From positions 30,527 through 94,526 of the forward strand of contig NZ_DS264586.1 in assembly GCF_000154225.1 (NCBI RefSeq): a DNA stretch of 64,000 nucleotides, read 5' to 3'. The notes beneath the pieces were generated by a model. It ran no database searches. It saw nothing but the letters and a program-made list of their open reading frames with translations, and had not been told where the DNA came from. Within the stretch, counting starts at the first letter, position 1. Each line of letters begins with the position of its first letter. The DNA is from Schaalia dentiphila ATCC 17982 (lineage in GTDB: Bacteria; Actinomycetota; Actinomycetes; Actinomycetales; Actinomycetaceae). The translations under genes and the position numbers were made by a program. Shown here piece by piece: positions 43,380 through 53,150 of the stretch.

Positions 43380-43419
43380 GGGGCAGGCGCCCGCACCCGC
43401 ACATGCGGGCGCCTGCCCC
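43380..43419 (+). promoter_or_regulatory. Intercistronic hairpin after the binding-protein gene
   Basis: A perfect 16-bp stem GGGGCAGGCGCCCGCA with an 8-nt loop lies between the binding-protein stop and the first permease start, without a T-run. Such elements often let the binding-protein mRNA accumulate above the permease mRNA by partial termination or 3' protection. Confidence 0.6.
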
Positions 43420-43437
43420 CTTACTGTGGAGTTCGCA

Positions 43438-44397
43438 ATGATCCAATTCATCCTCAAACGCCTCGGCCAGGCAGTCATCGTTGTCTTCCTGGTCACCATC
43501 ATCACCTTCATCCTCCTCCAATCTCAGCCGGGCGGTGCAGCCCGAGCAGCACTCGGTAAGGATGCGACCCAAGAACAGCTCGCGGCCTTCGACCACGAGA
43601 ACGGATACGACCGGCCCATCCCCGAGCAGTACGTCAACTACCTGAACAAAATTGCGCACGGCGACTTCGGCTACTCCTACCAGCACAACCAGTCCGTCAA
43701 CGACCTGCTGGCTGCCCGCCTGCCGCGCACCATCTTCCTGTCTCTCCTGTCCACCATCCTGGCTCTCATCGTCGCGATCCCCCTGGGCGTGTGGCAGGCC
43801 GTCAAAAGAAATAAAGCCCCCGATTACATCGTGACGATTGCGTGTCTGTTGGCTTACTCGACGCCGATCTTCTTCGCGGGCCTGCTCCTCATCGTCCTCT
43901 TCTCCCAGGTGTGGCCGATCCTGCCCAACGACGCACCGCAGGGCGAGGCCCTGTCGGTCATGTGGGAACAGTGGGATCACTTGGTCCTGCCCGTGTGCGC
44001 GCTGTCGATTGGCACGATCGCCGCCTACGCACGCTACGTGCGCTCCTCGATGGTGGATAACCTCAACGAGCAGTACGTGCGTACCGCTCGCGCGAAGGGC
44101 CTGTCGGAGTTCCGCGTCGTCTTCGTTCACACGCTGCGCAACGCCATGTTCCCCGTCATTACGATGATTGGTCTGTACATCCCCGCGATGTTCTGTGGCG
44201 CCCTGGTCATCGAGACGCTCTTTAACTTCAACGGCATGGGCTACATGTACTACCAGGCGACCGGTAGGCGCGACTACCCGATTCTCCTCGGCGTCGCCCT
44301 GATCGTCTCCTTCGCGACCGTCATCGGCGCGCTCCTGGCAGACTTCCTCTACGCCCTTGCTGATCCCCGTATCCGACTGGCAGGACGTGCCAAATGA
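43438..44397 (+). CDS. ABC importer permease, DppB/OppB type
   Basis: A 319-residue membrane subunit with six helices. It begins MIQFILKRLGQAVIVVFLVT, typical of DppB-like subunits, and has ALSIGTIAAYARYVRSSMVD, then ARAKGLSEFRVVFVHTLRNA, the EAA-type coupling loop that contacts the ATPase. I chose ATG 43438 (GTGGAG upstream) over the GTG four codons earlier. Stop overlaps the next start by 4 bp. Confidence 0.92.
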   Translation: MIQFILKRLGQAVIVVFLVTIITFILLQSQPGGAARAALGKDATQEQLAAFDHENGYDRPIPEQYVNYLNKIAHGDFGYSYQHNQSVNDLLAARLPRTIFLSLLSTILALIVAIPLGVWQAVKRNKAPDYIVTIACLLAYSTPIFFAGLLLIVLFSQVWPILPNDAPQGEALSVMWEQWDHLVLPVCALSIGTIAAYARYVRSSMVDNLNEQYVRTARAKGLSEFRVVFVHTLRNAMFPVITMIGLYIPAMFCGALVIETLFNFNGMGYMYYQATGRRDYPILLGVALIVSFATVIGALLADFLYALADPRIRLAGRAK

Positions 44398-45293
44398 CCA
44401 CTGCAACCGCACCTATCGCAGCGCCGGCCAAGGCGCGCACCGCCCGCAAGTCAACGAAGCTGCAGGGCCTGCAGGTCTTCATGGAGAACAAGCTCGCCGT
44501 CTTCGGCGTGTGCCTGATCCTCATCCTGATGGCCTTCTCGTTCATCGGCCCGATGTTCTACGTGACCGACCAGATCCACACGGACCTGTCGAACTCGGCC
44601 CTACCGCCCTCCGCCGAGCACCCGCTCGGCACCGACATGGTCGGTTACGACCAGCTCGGACGCCTCATGAAGGGCGGCCAGACCTCGATCATCGTCGGCC
44701 TGTTCGCCGGCATCTTCGCCACTACGATCGGCACGCTGTACGGCGCGATCGCCGGCTTCGTGGGCAGCTGGGTCGACGCGATCATGATGCGCATCGTTGA
44801 CGCGCTCATGTCCGTGCCCGTCCTCTTCCTCTTCATGCTGATCGCCACGATGATCCCGCCTACCGTCCCGGTCCTCATCATCATCATGTCGGCCCTGTCC
44901 TGGCTGGGAACATCCCGATTGATTCGAGGCGAGGCCCTGTCCCTGCGCACGCGCGAGTACGTCGTCGCGATGCGCGGCATGGGCGGCTCGATGCCTCGAG
45001 CAATCCGGACACACATCGTCCGAAACACGATCGGCACCGTCATCGTCAACGCGACCTTCCAGGTCGCAGACGCCGTCCTCTACGTCGCCTACCTGTCGTT
45101 CCTCGGCCTGGGCGCGCAGCCTCCCGCCACCGACTGGGGAGCCATGCTCTCCAACAGCCAGTCGCACGTCTACTCGGGCAACTGGTGGCTGCTCTACCCG
45201 CCGGGCGTCCTCATCATCCTCCTGGTCCTGTCGTTCAACTTCATCGGCGACGGTCTACGTGACGCCTTCGAAGTTCGACTGCGCAAGAGGTGA
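44394..45293 (+). CDS. ABC importer permease, DppC/OppC type
   Basis: A 299-residue permease partner with an N-terminal cytoplasmic tail, six helices and the OppC_N pattern (MENKLAVFGVCLILIL...): landmark segments are HPLGTDMVGYDQLGRLMKGG, the coupling loop YVVAMRGMGGSMPRAIRTHI and LGLGAQPPATDWGAML. It forms a heterodimer with the upstream permease. Confidence 0.92.
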   Translation: MTTATAPIAAPAKARTARKSTKLQGLQVFMENKLAVFGVCLILILMAFSFIGPMFYVTDQIHTDLSNSALPPSAEHPLGTDMVGYDQLGRLMKGGQTSIIVGLFAGIFATTIGTLYGAIAGFVGSWVDAIMMRIVDALMSVPVLFLFMLIATMIPPTVPVLIIIMSALSWLGTSRLIRGEALSLRTREYVVAMRGMGGSMPRAIRTHIVRNTIGTVIVNATFQVADAVLYVAYLSFLGLGAQPPATDWGAMLSNSQSHVYSGNWWLLYPPGVLIILLVLSFNFIGDGLRDAFEVRLRKR

Positions 45294-45303
45294 GTACTGA
45301 ACT

Positions 45304-47355
<2,052 letters not shown>

Positions 47356-47380
47356 CACACACGTTCATGCGAACTCCATG

Positions 47381-47418
47381 CGTTGCCCCCGGCCCGCTGA
47401 CGCGAGCCGGGGGCAACG
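47381..47418 (+). terminator. Terminator of the ABC transporter operon
   Basis: CGTTGCCCCCGGC pairs perfectly with GCCGGGGGCAACG around a 12-nt loop and is followed by TT, 26 bp past the ATPase stop. Confidence 0.75.
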
Positions 47419-47419
47419 T

Positions 47420-48096
47420 TATGTGCGACAGCCACACCGTCGGGCCGTTATGCGCATCTGAAGGGCGCAGGGCTGTTTCGCCCTCCTAGTGCCCATCGCG
47501 GCTCGCTCCCAGGCATCGTCGAGGCCGCCGCCGTTGGGCTGGTGTGCTCGCGGGTCTGGCCGACCGTGCCCCTACCCCGTTCCCGTCAGTGATGCCCTAC
47601 CGGCGTTTATCGGCACCCCACCGAGCGGCACTGCACCAGTGAGGGAGCCTGACGCCAGGGGTAATGGTGGGGATTTTGCAGCATGAGGAGCCTCCCTTTG
47701 GCGTGTCGCCGGCGAGTCGCGCCCCTCATGGCGCAAATGCCCCCATTGGGTGGCGGTGAGGTCGCGGTTCGGGGCGGTGCGGCACCCACATCGCAGACCA
47801 CCTCGGTGAAAAACAATGAAAATGGGGGTCTGCGGCTGAGGCGGTGTGCGTGTTGGGCACAACGGTGCCCGGCCTGGCATGTAGCTCGCACGCCTCGGCG
47901 TACTGCGGACCTGAACCTGAGTACCCATACCGGGCCACACGTTCGGCCACGCTCCCACAATGAAACAACCACCGTCAATGTTCATCGTCGACCACCAGCA
48001 AGCCGACAAGTCACCACACAACCAACAGGTTTATCCTGTAAACCGCATGTACGAGGTCTCTGCACACCATTGGCGCCATCCGACGGTAGAGACGCG
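47420..48096. other. 677-bp stretch without a recognised gene
   Basis: Several overlapping open frames exist on both strands but none shows a recognisable protein, a good ribosome binding site or consistent codon use. Conspicuous details are a C/G-rich segment near 47690-47760 followed by an A-rich GTGAAAAACAATGAAAATGG-type patch near 47808-47823, and a T/A-rich edge near 48000-48050. It may be a decayed gene or an undescribed intergenic element. Confidence 0.5.
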
Positions 48097-48128
48097 TGTG
48101 GGGCACGACCACTCGGTCGTGCCCCACA
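48097..48128. terminator. Terminator downstream of hupB
   Basis: A perfect 14-bp stem TGTGGGGCACGACC with loop ACTC lies 24 bp beyond the hupB stop. Confidence 0.8.
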
Positions 48129-48151
48129 GGCTATTCGCTAGTGTCAGCGCG

Positions 48152-48433
48152 TCACTTGGAGACGGCCTTCTTCAGCGTGGAGCCAGCGGAGAGCTTCACA
48201 CCGTAGCCAGCGGGGATCTTGATCTCTTCGCCGGTGCGGGGGTTACGGCCGGTGCGGGCGGCGCGCTCAACACGCTCGACGGAGAGCAGACCGGTCACCT
48301 TGACGGCCTCGCCCTTAGCCAGGGACTCAACGAGGACGGCCTGGAAGGCAGCCAGGGCCTCGTCGGCCTTCGCCTTGGTCAGGTCGGCGCGTTCGGCAAT
48401 CTGAGCGACAAGCTCGGTACGGTTCACGGACAT
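48152..48433 (-). CDS. hupB: DNA-binding protein HU
   Basis: A 93-residue histone-like protein that bends and compacts DNA. MSVNRTELVAQIAERADLTK at the start, the GLLSVERVERAARTGRNPRTG arm and the IPAGYGVKLSAGSTLKKAVS end are typical of the short HU form. It lacks the long Lys/Ala-rich tail found in many actinobacterial HupB proteins. AGGAATGAGG precedes the ATG. Confidence 0.95.
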   Translation of the reverse strand: MSVNRTELVAQIAERADLTKAKADEALAAFQAVLVESLAKGEAVKVTGLLSVERVERAARTGRNPRTGEEIKIPAGYGVKLSAGSTLKKAVSK

Positions 48434-48872
48434 TGAGAAACCTCATTCCTGTTCGTTCTTGGTTACCACTGTCGTGGCCACGAATGACACACTACGAAAT
48501 CTTTGGCGATTTTGCCGACTTTAGGGCCAGATTTCGCGGATTTCACGAAAATATCTCGTTTTTTTGCTCAAGAACCGTCAATTCTGTGCAACAGGTCACT
48601 CAAACTTGCCGAGTGGTTGCAATTCTGCGGAACTCAAATGCGTCGCCACCGGCACGTTTTTCGGTAACAGGAACTTTCACGCACACCGAGGACACACCCC
48701 TCTCATTAAAACGGACAAACATAGACGGCGACGCACACAGACCCCACCCACACATTCCGCTTCAGAAGCAGGTGTCGCCCATCCTCGCGGTTGCTCACGA
48801 GACGGAAAGAAACCGGGACACACACGTCACCCCACGAGCATACCACACCCCGCGGACGCCCCGCGGGCATAC
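48434..48872. other. AT-richer region upstream of hupB
   Basis: Open frames on the plus strand here show no recognisable protein. The first ~170 bp next to hupB are AT-rich with T- and A-runs and probably hold its promoter and 5' leader. The rest is featureless except for a short CCGCGGACGCCCCGCGG-like dyad near 48850-48866. Confidence 0.5.
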
Positions 48873-48876
48873 ACAA

Positions 48877-48910
48877 GGGCGGGGAGCGACCTCATGGTCA
48901 CTCCCCGCCC
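48877..48910. terminator. Terminator of the 46-codon ORF
   Basis: GGGCGGGGAG-GACC pairs with GGTC-CTCCCCGCCC around a CTCAT region, 23 bp beyond the small ORF's stop. Confidence 0.7.
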
Positions 48911-48932
48911 CGATGAGAAGCTTCGCGATGCC

Positions 48933-49073
48933 TCAGGCCGAGGTGCGCTGCTTGTTCCAGACGACGAGGCCCCAGCGGGGCAGCTCGGCATGCAGGGTGG
49001 CGACGTATTCACGAACGCGCTCGATCTCGCGCGCGAACTCGGGGGTCCATGTGTCGGGGTTGCGGCGATCCAT
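48933..49073 (-). CDS. Small protein, 46 aa
   Basis: The frame begins MDRRNPDTWTPEFAREIERV, continues REYVATLHAELPRWGLVVWN and ends KQRTSA. GAGGAG lies 7 nt before the ATG and a terminator follows the stop. Codon use is like that of the neighbours. The sequence predicts one amphipathic helix followed by a Trp-rich C-terminus. I recognise no family. It sits 38 bp downstream of a LacI-type operator palindrome and behind the LacI gene on the same strand, so it may be controlled by that regulator. Confidence 0.65.
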   Translation of the reverse strand: MDRRNPDTWTPEFAREIERVREYVATLHAELPRWGLVVWNKQRTSA

Positions 49074-49110
49074 TCGTACTCCTCACTGAGCGCCGATAAC
49101 CATCGGATGG

Positions 49111-49122
49111 GTTAACGTTAAC
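49111..49122. promoter_or_regulatory. LacI-family operator-like palindrome
   Basis: GTTAACGTTAAC is a perfect 12-bp dyad with the central CG typical of LacI/GalR operators. It lies between the LacI gene's stop and the 46-codon ORF, about where that ORF's promoter should be. Confidence 0.6.
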
Positions 49123-49166
49123 ACTCACCCGCGCATAAGGCAAGCAAGAATACAAAAAAAGAGCCT

Positions 49167-50180
49167 CTAACGAGGGCAAACTCCCGTCGAACCGCGCACA
49201 ACGAGGCGCGTTGGACGCACGTACGTGTCCACCGATTCACCGTCGAGCGCATAGCTGACCGCCTCAAGCGCGCAGCGCCCAAGGTCCGCGAAATCCTGAC
49301 GCACCGTCGTCAGCCCCGGCCCCGCGTAGGCGGCCATCGGCACGTCGTCGAAACCCGCGACCGACACGTCACCCGGAACACTCACCCCGGCCTCGGCGAA
49401 GGCTCGGAGGAGGCCGACCGCGACCTCATCGTTCGCGCACATGACGGCATCAGGCAGGTCATCCTCGACGATGTTCTGTCCTGCAACGTACCCCCAGCGC
49501 GCCTCCCACGAGCCGACGAGGGGTTCGCGCATCGGCAGACCCGCCTGGACCATCGCCTCGCGCCACCCGGCCACGCGTTCACGCGCCTCGAACCACTCCT
49601 GAGGACCCGCCACGCAGGCGATATCGCGATGACCGAGCGTCATCAGGTGCTCCGCGAGCGCGCGCGCACCTCCGCGCTGGTCCGCGTGAACGACTGACAC
49701 CCCGCGACCGAACGTGCGCCCGCCGGAGACCGCAACAACCGGCACAGACGCGCCCTGCGATGCCACGGTCTCGGCAAGAGAATCCACCGGCGCGATGACC
49801 ACGATCGCCTCGGCCGCCAGGGAGGAGAAGTGGTCGAAGGCACTGGCCACGTCGTCGGGACCGAAACGATCGAGGGCCACAACCGACGTGAAAAGCCCGG
49901 CCTCGCGGGCGGCGACCTCCAGGGCCACCAGCATCGAGGAGGGACCGAAGTGGGCCGAGGTTGTGGTCACGACGCCGATAATGCCCGAGCGGGCGGTCAC
50001 CAGGGCACGGGCAACCGAGTTCGGGCGGTATCCCAGCTGTTCAATCGCGGCCTGCACGCGCTCACGTGTCCGAGGCGATACGCGCCCCTTGCCGTTCACA
50101 ACGCGAGACACCGTCTGATGCGAGACACCGACCATCTCCGCCACGTCCGCCATCGACGGAGGACGACCATTGCGCGACAT
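49167..50180 (-). CDS. LacI-family transcriptional regulator
   Basis: A 337-residue repressor-type protein. The N-terminal helix-turn-helix (SMADVAEMVGVSHQTVSRVV) and hinge region (NGKGRVSPRTRERVQAAIEQ, then LGYRPNSVARALVT) are canonical, followed by a periplasmic-binding-protein-like effector domain (GIIGVVTTTS, LGHRDIACVAGP, MCANDEVAVGLLRAF, VAGFDDVPMAAYAGPGLTTV). GGGAGG precedes the ATG. It is divergent from the NCS2 permease with a 165-bp gap and may regulate it or the small ORF behind it; effector unknown. Confidence 0.92.
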   Translation of the reverse strand: MSRNGRPPSMADVAEMVGVSHQTVSRVVNGKGRVSPRTRERVQAAIEQLGYRPNSVARALVTARSGIIGVVTTTSAHFGPSSMLVALEVAAREAGLFTSVVALDRFGPDDVASAFDHFSSLAAEAIVVIAPVDSLAETVASQGASVPVVAVSGGRTFGRGVSVVHADQRGGARALAEHLMTLGHRDIACVAGPQEWFEARERVAGWREAMVQAGLPMREPLVGSWEARWGYVAGQNIVEDDLPDAVMCANDEVAVGLLRAFAEAGVSVPGDVSVAGFDDVPMAAYAGPGLTTVRQDFADLGRCALEAVSYALDGESVDTYVRPTRLVVRGSTGVCPR

Positions 50181-50345
50181 ACCGACCTCCCTCCCGCATA
50201 CGTCCAGCTTTGTTCACATCGTAAACGAAAAGCACCCGGAACATATCACTCGCCACACTTTCTAAATAACTCATACAACACTTATCCCGATCGCAGAGAA
50301 TGGAGGGGTCCCTTCAACACTTGGATAAAGGTCCAGGAGACACAG

Positions 50346-52286
50346 ATGGCATCAAGCCCCTCGTCCGCTCCCCACCCCGTCGATCAAGTCCCTCCCTTTG
50401 GGAAACTCACCATTCTGGGCATTCAGCACGTCCTCGCGTTCTACGCGGGCGCCGTGGTCGTCCCGCTCGTCATTGCTTCCGGCCTCGGGCTCGACAACCA
50501 TACGCTGGTCCACCTCATTAACGCGGACCTGCTTACCTGTGGCATCGCCACCATCATCCAGTCGGCCGGCATCGGCCGCTTCATTGGCGTGAAGCTCCCC
50601 CTCATCCAGGGCGTCACCTTCACCGCCGTCTCCCCCCTCATCGCAATCGGAGCAGCGGCCACGCCGCCCGGCGCCGACCCGACGACCGGCCTGGCCACCA
50701 TGTACGGCTCCATCATCGCCGTCGGCCTCATCGTCTTCCTGGTGGCGCCCTTCTTCGCCAAGCTCCTGCGATTCTTCCCGCCGATCGTCACGGGTACGCT
50801 CCTGACCGTCATGGGCACGACGCTCCTGTCTGTCTCAGCCGGAGACATCGTCGCCTGGGCCGATCAGGCCACCGGTGATGCAGCGAAGGCAACCGCAACA
50901 TTCGAGGCACTCGGCTTCGCTTTTGGAACGATCGCGATCATCGTCATCATCCAGCGCCTCTTTAAGGGCTTCATCGGGACCCTATCCGTCCTTCTCGCCC
51001 TCGTTATCATGACGGGCGTTGCATTCGTGATGGGCAAGACCGATTTCTCGGGCGTGGGAGAAGCCAGCTGGTTGGGCATCACCACGCCCTTCTACTTCGG
51101 CATCCCGAAGTTCTCCGCCACCGCGCTCCTCGCCATGATCATCGTCATGGCTGTGACCGCCGTGGAGACCACGGGCGACGTCTTCGCCACCGGCGAGGTC
51201 GTGGGCAAGCGCATCGCCCCGCGCGACATCGCTAACGCCCTGCGCGCCGACGGCCTATCCACGCTGCTGGGCGGCGTCCTCAACTCCTTCCCCTACACCT
51301 GCTTCGCGCAGAACGTCGGCCTCGTGCGCCTGACCCGCGTGAAGTCCCGCTGGGTCGTCACCGCCGCGGGCGTCTTCATGATCATCCTGGGCCTGTTGCC
51401 GAAGGCCGCGGCCATCGTCGCCGCCATCCCCTCCCCTGTCATCGGCGGCGCCTCGCTGGCGATGTTCGCCAACGTCGCCGTCGTCGGCATCCAGACCCTG
51501 GCGAAGGTTGACCTGCGCGACAACCGCAACGCCGTCATCGTCTCCACGTCGATCGGCCTGGCCCTCCTCGTGACTCTCAAGCCCGGCATCGTCTCGGTCA
51601 TGCCCTCCTGGCTGCAGATCATCTTCGGCTCCGGCGTGACCATCGGCTCGCTGACGGCCATCATCCTCAACATCTTGTTCTTCCACATCGGACGCCAGGC
51701 CTCGCCGGACGTGGCCGTGGTGGACGGCAAGAAGATCAACCTGGACGACGTCAACGCAATGGATCGCGACCAGTTCGTCGCGACCTTCTCCTCGATGTTC
51801 TCGTCGCACACGTGGCCGGTCGAGCGTGCCTGGGAATCTCGTCCCTTCGCCTCCGTGTCTGAGCTGCGATCCTCCTTCGAGGACGCGGTCCTGGCGGCCA
51901 GCCCCGAGGAGGCCGAGGAGCTCATCGCTTCCTACACGGACGTCGTCTCCCTGGTCCTCGATGGTGCGGGCGACGAGCAGGCCAGCTCGGATACCTCGTC
52001 CCTGTCCGTGGGCGAGGTATCCTCCGAAGAAGCCGAGGAGCTACGCGCCCTGGCTGCCGCCTACCGCGAGAAGTTTGGCCGCCCGCTGGTCATCTGCGTG
52101 GACAACGTGGTGGACCGCAAGCATCTGCTGTCCTCGGGCTGGCGTCGCGTCGAGCACTCCCCCGCCCGCGAGGCTCGCTTCGCACTCGGCGAGGTCATCG
52201 ACATCGCCGACCTGCGCTTCGATCAGCTGGTCGCAGACGCAAACCCCATGCGTGCCGCGTGGGACGCTGGCTTTGAGCGCCTCTGA
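50346..52286 (+). CDS. NCS2 purine permease fused to OHCU-decarboxylase-like domain
   Basis: A 646-residue fusion. Residues 1 to about 455 are a nucleobase:cation symporter-2 transporter of the xanthine/urate branch: GIQHVLAFYAGAVVVPL in TM1, AVTAVETTGDVFATGE, and the NCS2 signature QNVGLVRLTR. Residues ~465-640 resemble 2-oxo-4-hydroxy-4-carboxy-5-ureidoimidazoline (OHCU) decarboxylase, the last step from urate to allantoin: LDDVNAMDRDQFVATFSSMF, WPVERAWESRPFASVSEL, an EQ in GAGDEQASS, and YREKFGRPLVICVDN. In the place of the family's AHPDL motif with the catalytic His the sequence reads ASYTDVV, so activity is doubtful. CAGGAGAC precedes the ATG at 50346; a much longer open frame upstream is not coding. 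Divergent from a LacI regulator. Confidence 0.85.
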   Translation: MASSPSSAPHPVDQVPPFGKLTILGIQHVLAFYAGAVVVPLVIASGLGLDNHTLVHLINADLLTCGIATIIQSAGIGRFIGVKLPLIQGVTFTAVSPLIAIGAAATPPGADPTTGLATMYGSIIAVGLIVFLVAPFFAKLLRFFPPIVTGTLLTVMGTTLLSVSAGDIVAWADQATGDAAKATATFEALGFAFGTIAIIVIIQRLFKGFIGTLSVLLALVIMTGVAFVMGKTDFSGVGEASWLGITTPFYFGIPKFSATALLAMIIVMAVTAVETTGDVFATGEVVGKRIAPRDIANALRADGLSTLLGGVLNSFPYTCFAQNVGLVRLTRVKSRWVVTAAGVFMIILGLLPKAAAIVAAIPSPVIGGASLAMFANVAVVGIQTLAKVDLRDNRNAVIVSTSIGLALLVTLKPGIVSVMPSWLQIIFGSGVTIGSLTAIILNILFFHIGRQASPDVAVVDGKKINLDDVNAMDRDQFVATFSSMFSSHTWPVERAWESRPFASVSELRSSFEDAVLAASPEEAEELIASYTDVVSLVLDGAGDEQASSDTSSLSVGEVSSEEAEELRALAAAYREKFGRPLVICVDNVVDRKHLLSSGWRRVEHSPAREARFALGEVIDIADLRFDQLVADANPMRAAWDAGFERL

Positions 52287-52314
52287 GTAGCACTCAGAGT
52301 CTCCAAAAGACGAG

Positions 52315-52353
52315 GCCGGGGCGCGTTGGGAAATATGCCTGACGCGCCCCGGC
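52315..52353 (+). terminator. Rho-independent terminator of the permease fusion gene
   Basis: GCCGGGGCGCGT and ACGCGCCCCGGC form a perfect 12-bp stem with a 15-nt loop, followed by TTTT. Its left edge carries the ACGAGGCCGGGGC motif of the recurrent palindromes. Confidence 0.85.
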
Positions 52354-52359
52354 TTTTGC

Positions 52360-52845
52360 GCGGCCTATTGTGGGCGATTTTACCCTGGTGATGTGCGTTG
52401 TGGACACCACAACTCCCCAATCAGCTGGCGGTGACACCGTTCAGCGGGGGCGCCGCATGAGGGTCCGAGGGAGGTCGCGTGACGCGATTACCTCAATCAA
52501 CGACGGAATTGCACGAACAAGGGTCCGACACGCCGGCAACACGCGTTGAGAGGGTTTCGCGTCGTACCCCCTTAGCACTACCACTTCAGAGGCCACCGAA
52601 GGTGGCAAGCACCAACGAACTGGATAGGAAACGACGATCTGGATAGGTCATCGGCTTCTGGATAGGAAAATAACCTATCCAGAAGAGCCGTTCCTATCCA
52701 GAAGACAACTTCCGCCGTAGGAAATACGCACCACAGGCCTCACCACAAAACCGCACCGCACAGACTTCGCAGCATAGACCGCGGCGCCATCACACCAACG
52801 CATAGCACTTTTCACCCACAGTTCACCCGAGTCGCTCCAGGTGCA
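52360..52845. other. Intergenic region, no gene recognised
   Basis: No frame here has a recognisable product. Apart from the CTGGATAGG array at 52619-52704 nothing structured was seen in the first ~250 bp. Confidence 0.5.
52619..52704. repeat. Array of five CTGGATAGG motifs in both orientations
   Basis: Three direct copies of CTGGATAGG (starting at about 52620, 52639 and 52658) are followed by two inverted copies CCTATCCAG (52674 and 52693). The inner pair makes a perfect 12-bp hairpin, CTTCTGGATAGG with loop AAAATAA. The last inverted copy could pair with either of the outer direct copies. Confidence 0.8.
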
Positions 52846-53050
52846 GATACGCCGAGGGGCCGACCTCGTGGTCGGCCCCTCGGCGTATCCCATCAACACA
52901 GTGCAAGTTGTCCCAGAAGGCTCCTCAATGATGTCTCGTCGGCATTGCTCGGGCCCGTGTGGCCCGTGCCGTATTCCCTTGTGATGACACCTACTGTAGG
53001 GACCCAACCTTGCGGCAATGGCAAGGTGAGCTGAGAATATCCTGGGAAAT
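52846..53050 (-). ncRNA. Candidate structured RNA, copy 1
   Basis: A ~200-nt intergenic element whose counterpart lies at 57257-57461. Read on the minus strand it contains ACCTTGC/GCAAGGT (53007-53027), then a 6-bp hairpin CGGGCC/GGCCCG (52950-52966), then a conserved single-stranded-looking stretch, and finally a perfect 20-bp hairpin (52846-52889, loop TCGT). Changes between copies keep the pairing in two stems. A possible protein frame shared by both copies is interrupted by a stop here, which argues against coding. Transcription and strand are inferred from the terminator-like end. Confidence 0.5.
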
Positions 53051-53084
53051 TAACCCCGCAGATAACTGAGTGATCCCAATACGA

Positions 53085-53116
53085 GTGTGCGCCCCCGGTT
53101 TCCCGGGGGCGCACAC
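53085..53116. terminator. Terminator of the subtilase gene
   Basis: GTGTGCGCCCCCGG and CCGGGGGCGCACAC form a perfect 14-bp stem with loop TTTC, 35 bp beyond the stop codon. Confidence 0.85.
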
Positions 53117-53150
53117 TGCGTTACGCGCTGTCAGTGCTGCGCGTTAGGCC

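Noticed and set aside
47572..48021. 149-codon minus-strand frame in the unassigned region
   Set aside because: No ribosome binding site, odd composition (many Pro, Arg, Trp, Cys) and several overlapping frames of similar length.
52675..53007. 110-codon minus-strand frame over RNA-element copy 1
   Set aside because: The same frame is not kept in copy 2, while stem pairing is; the pattern fits structure, not coding.
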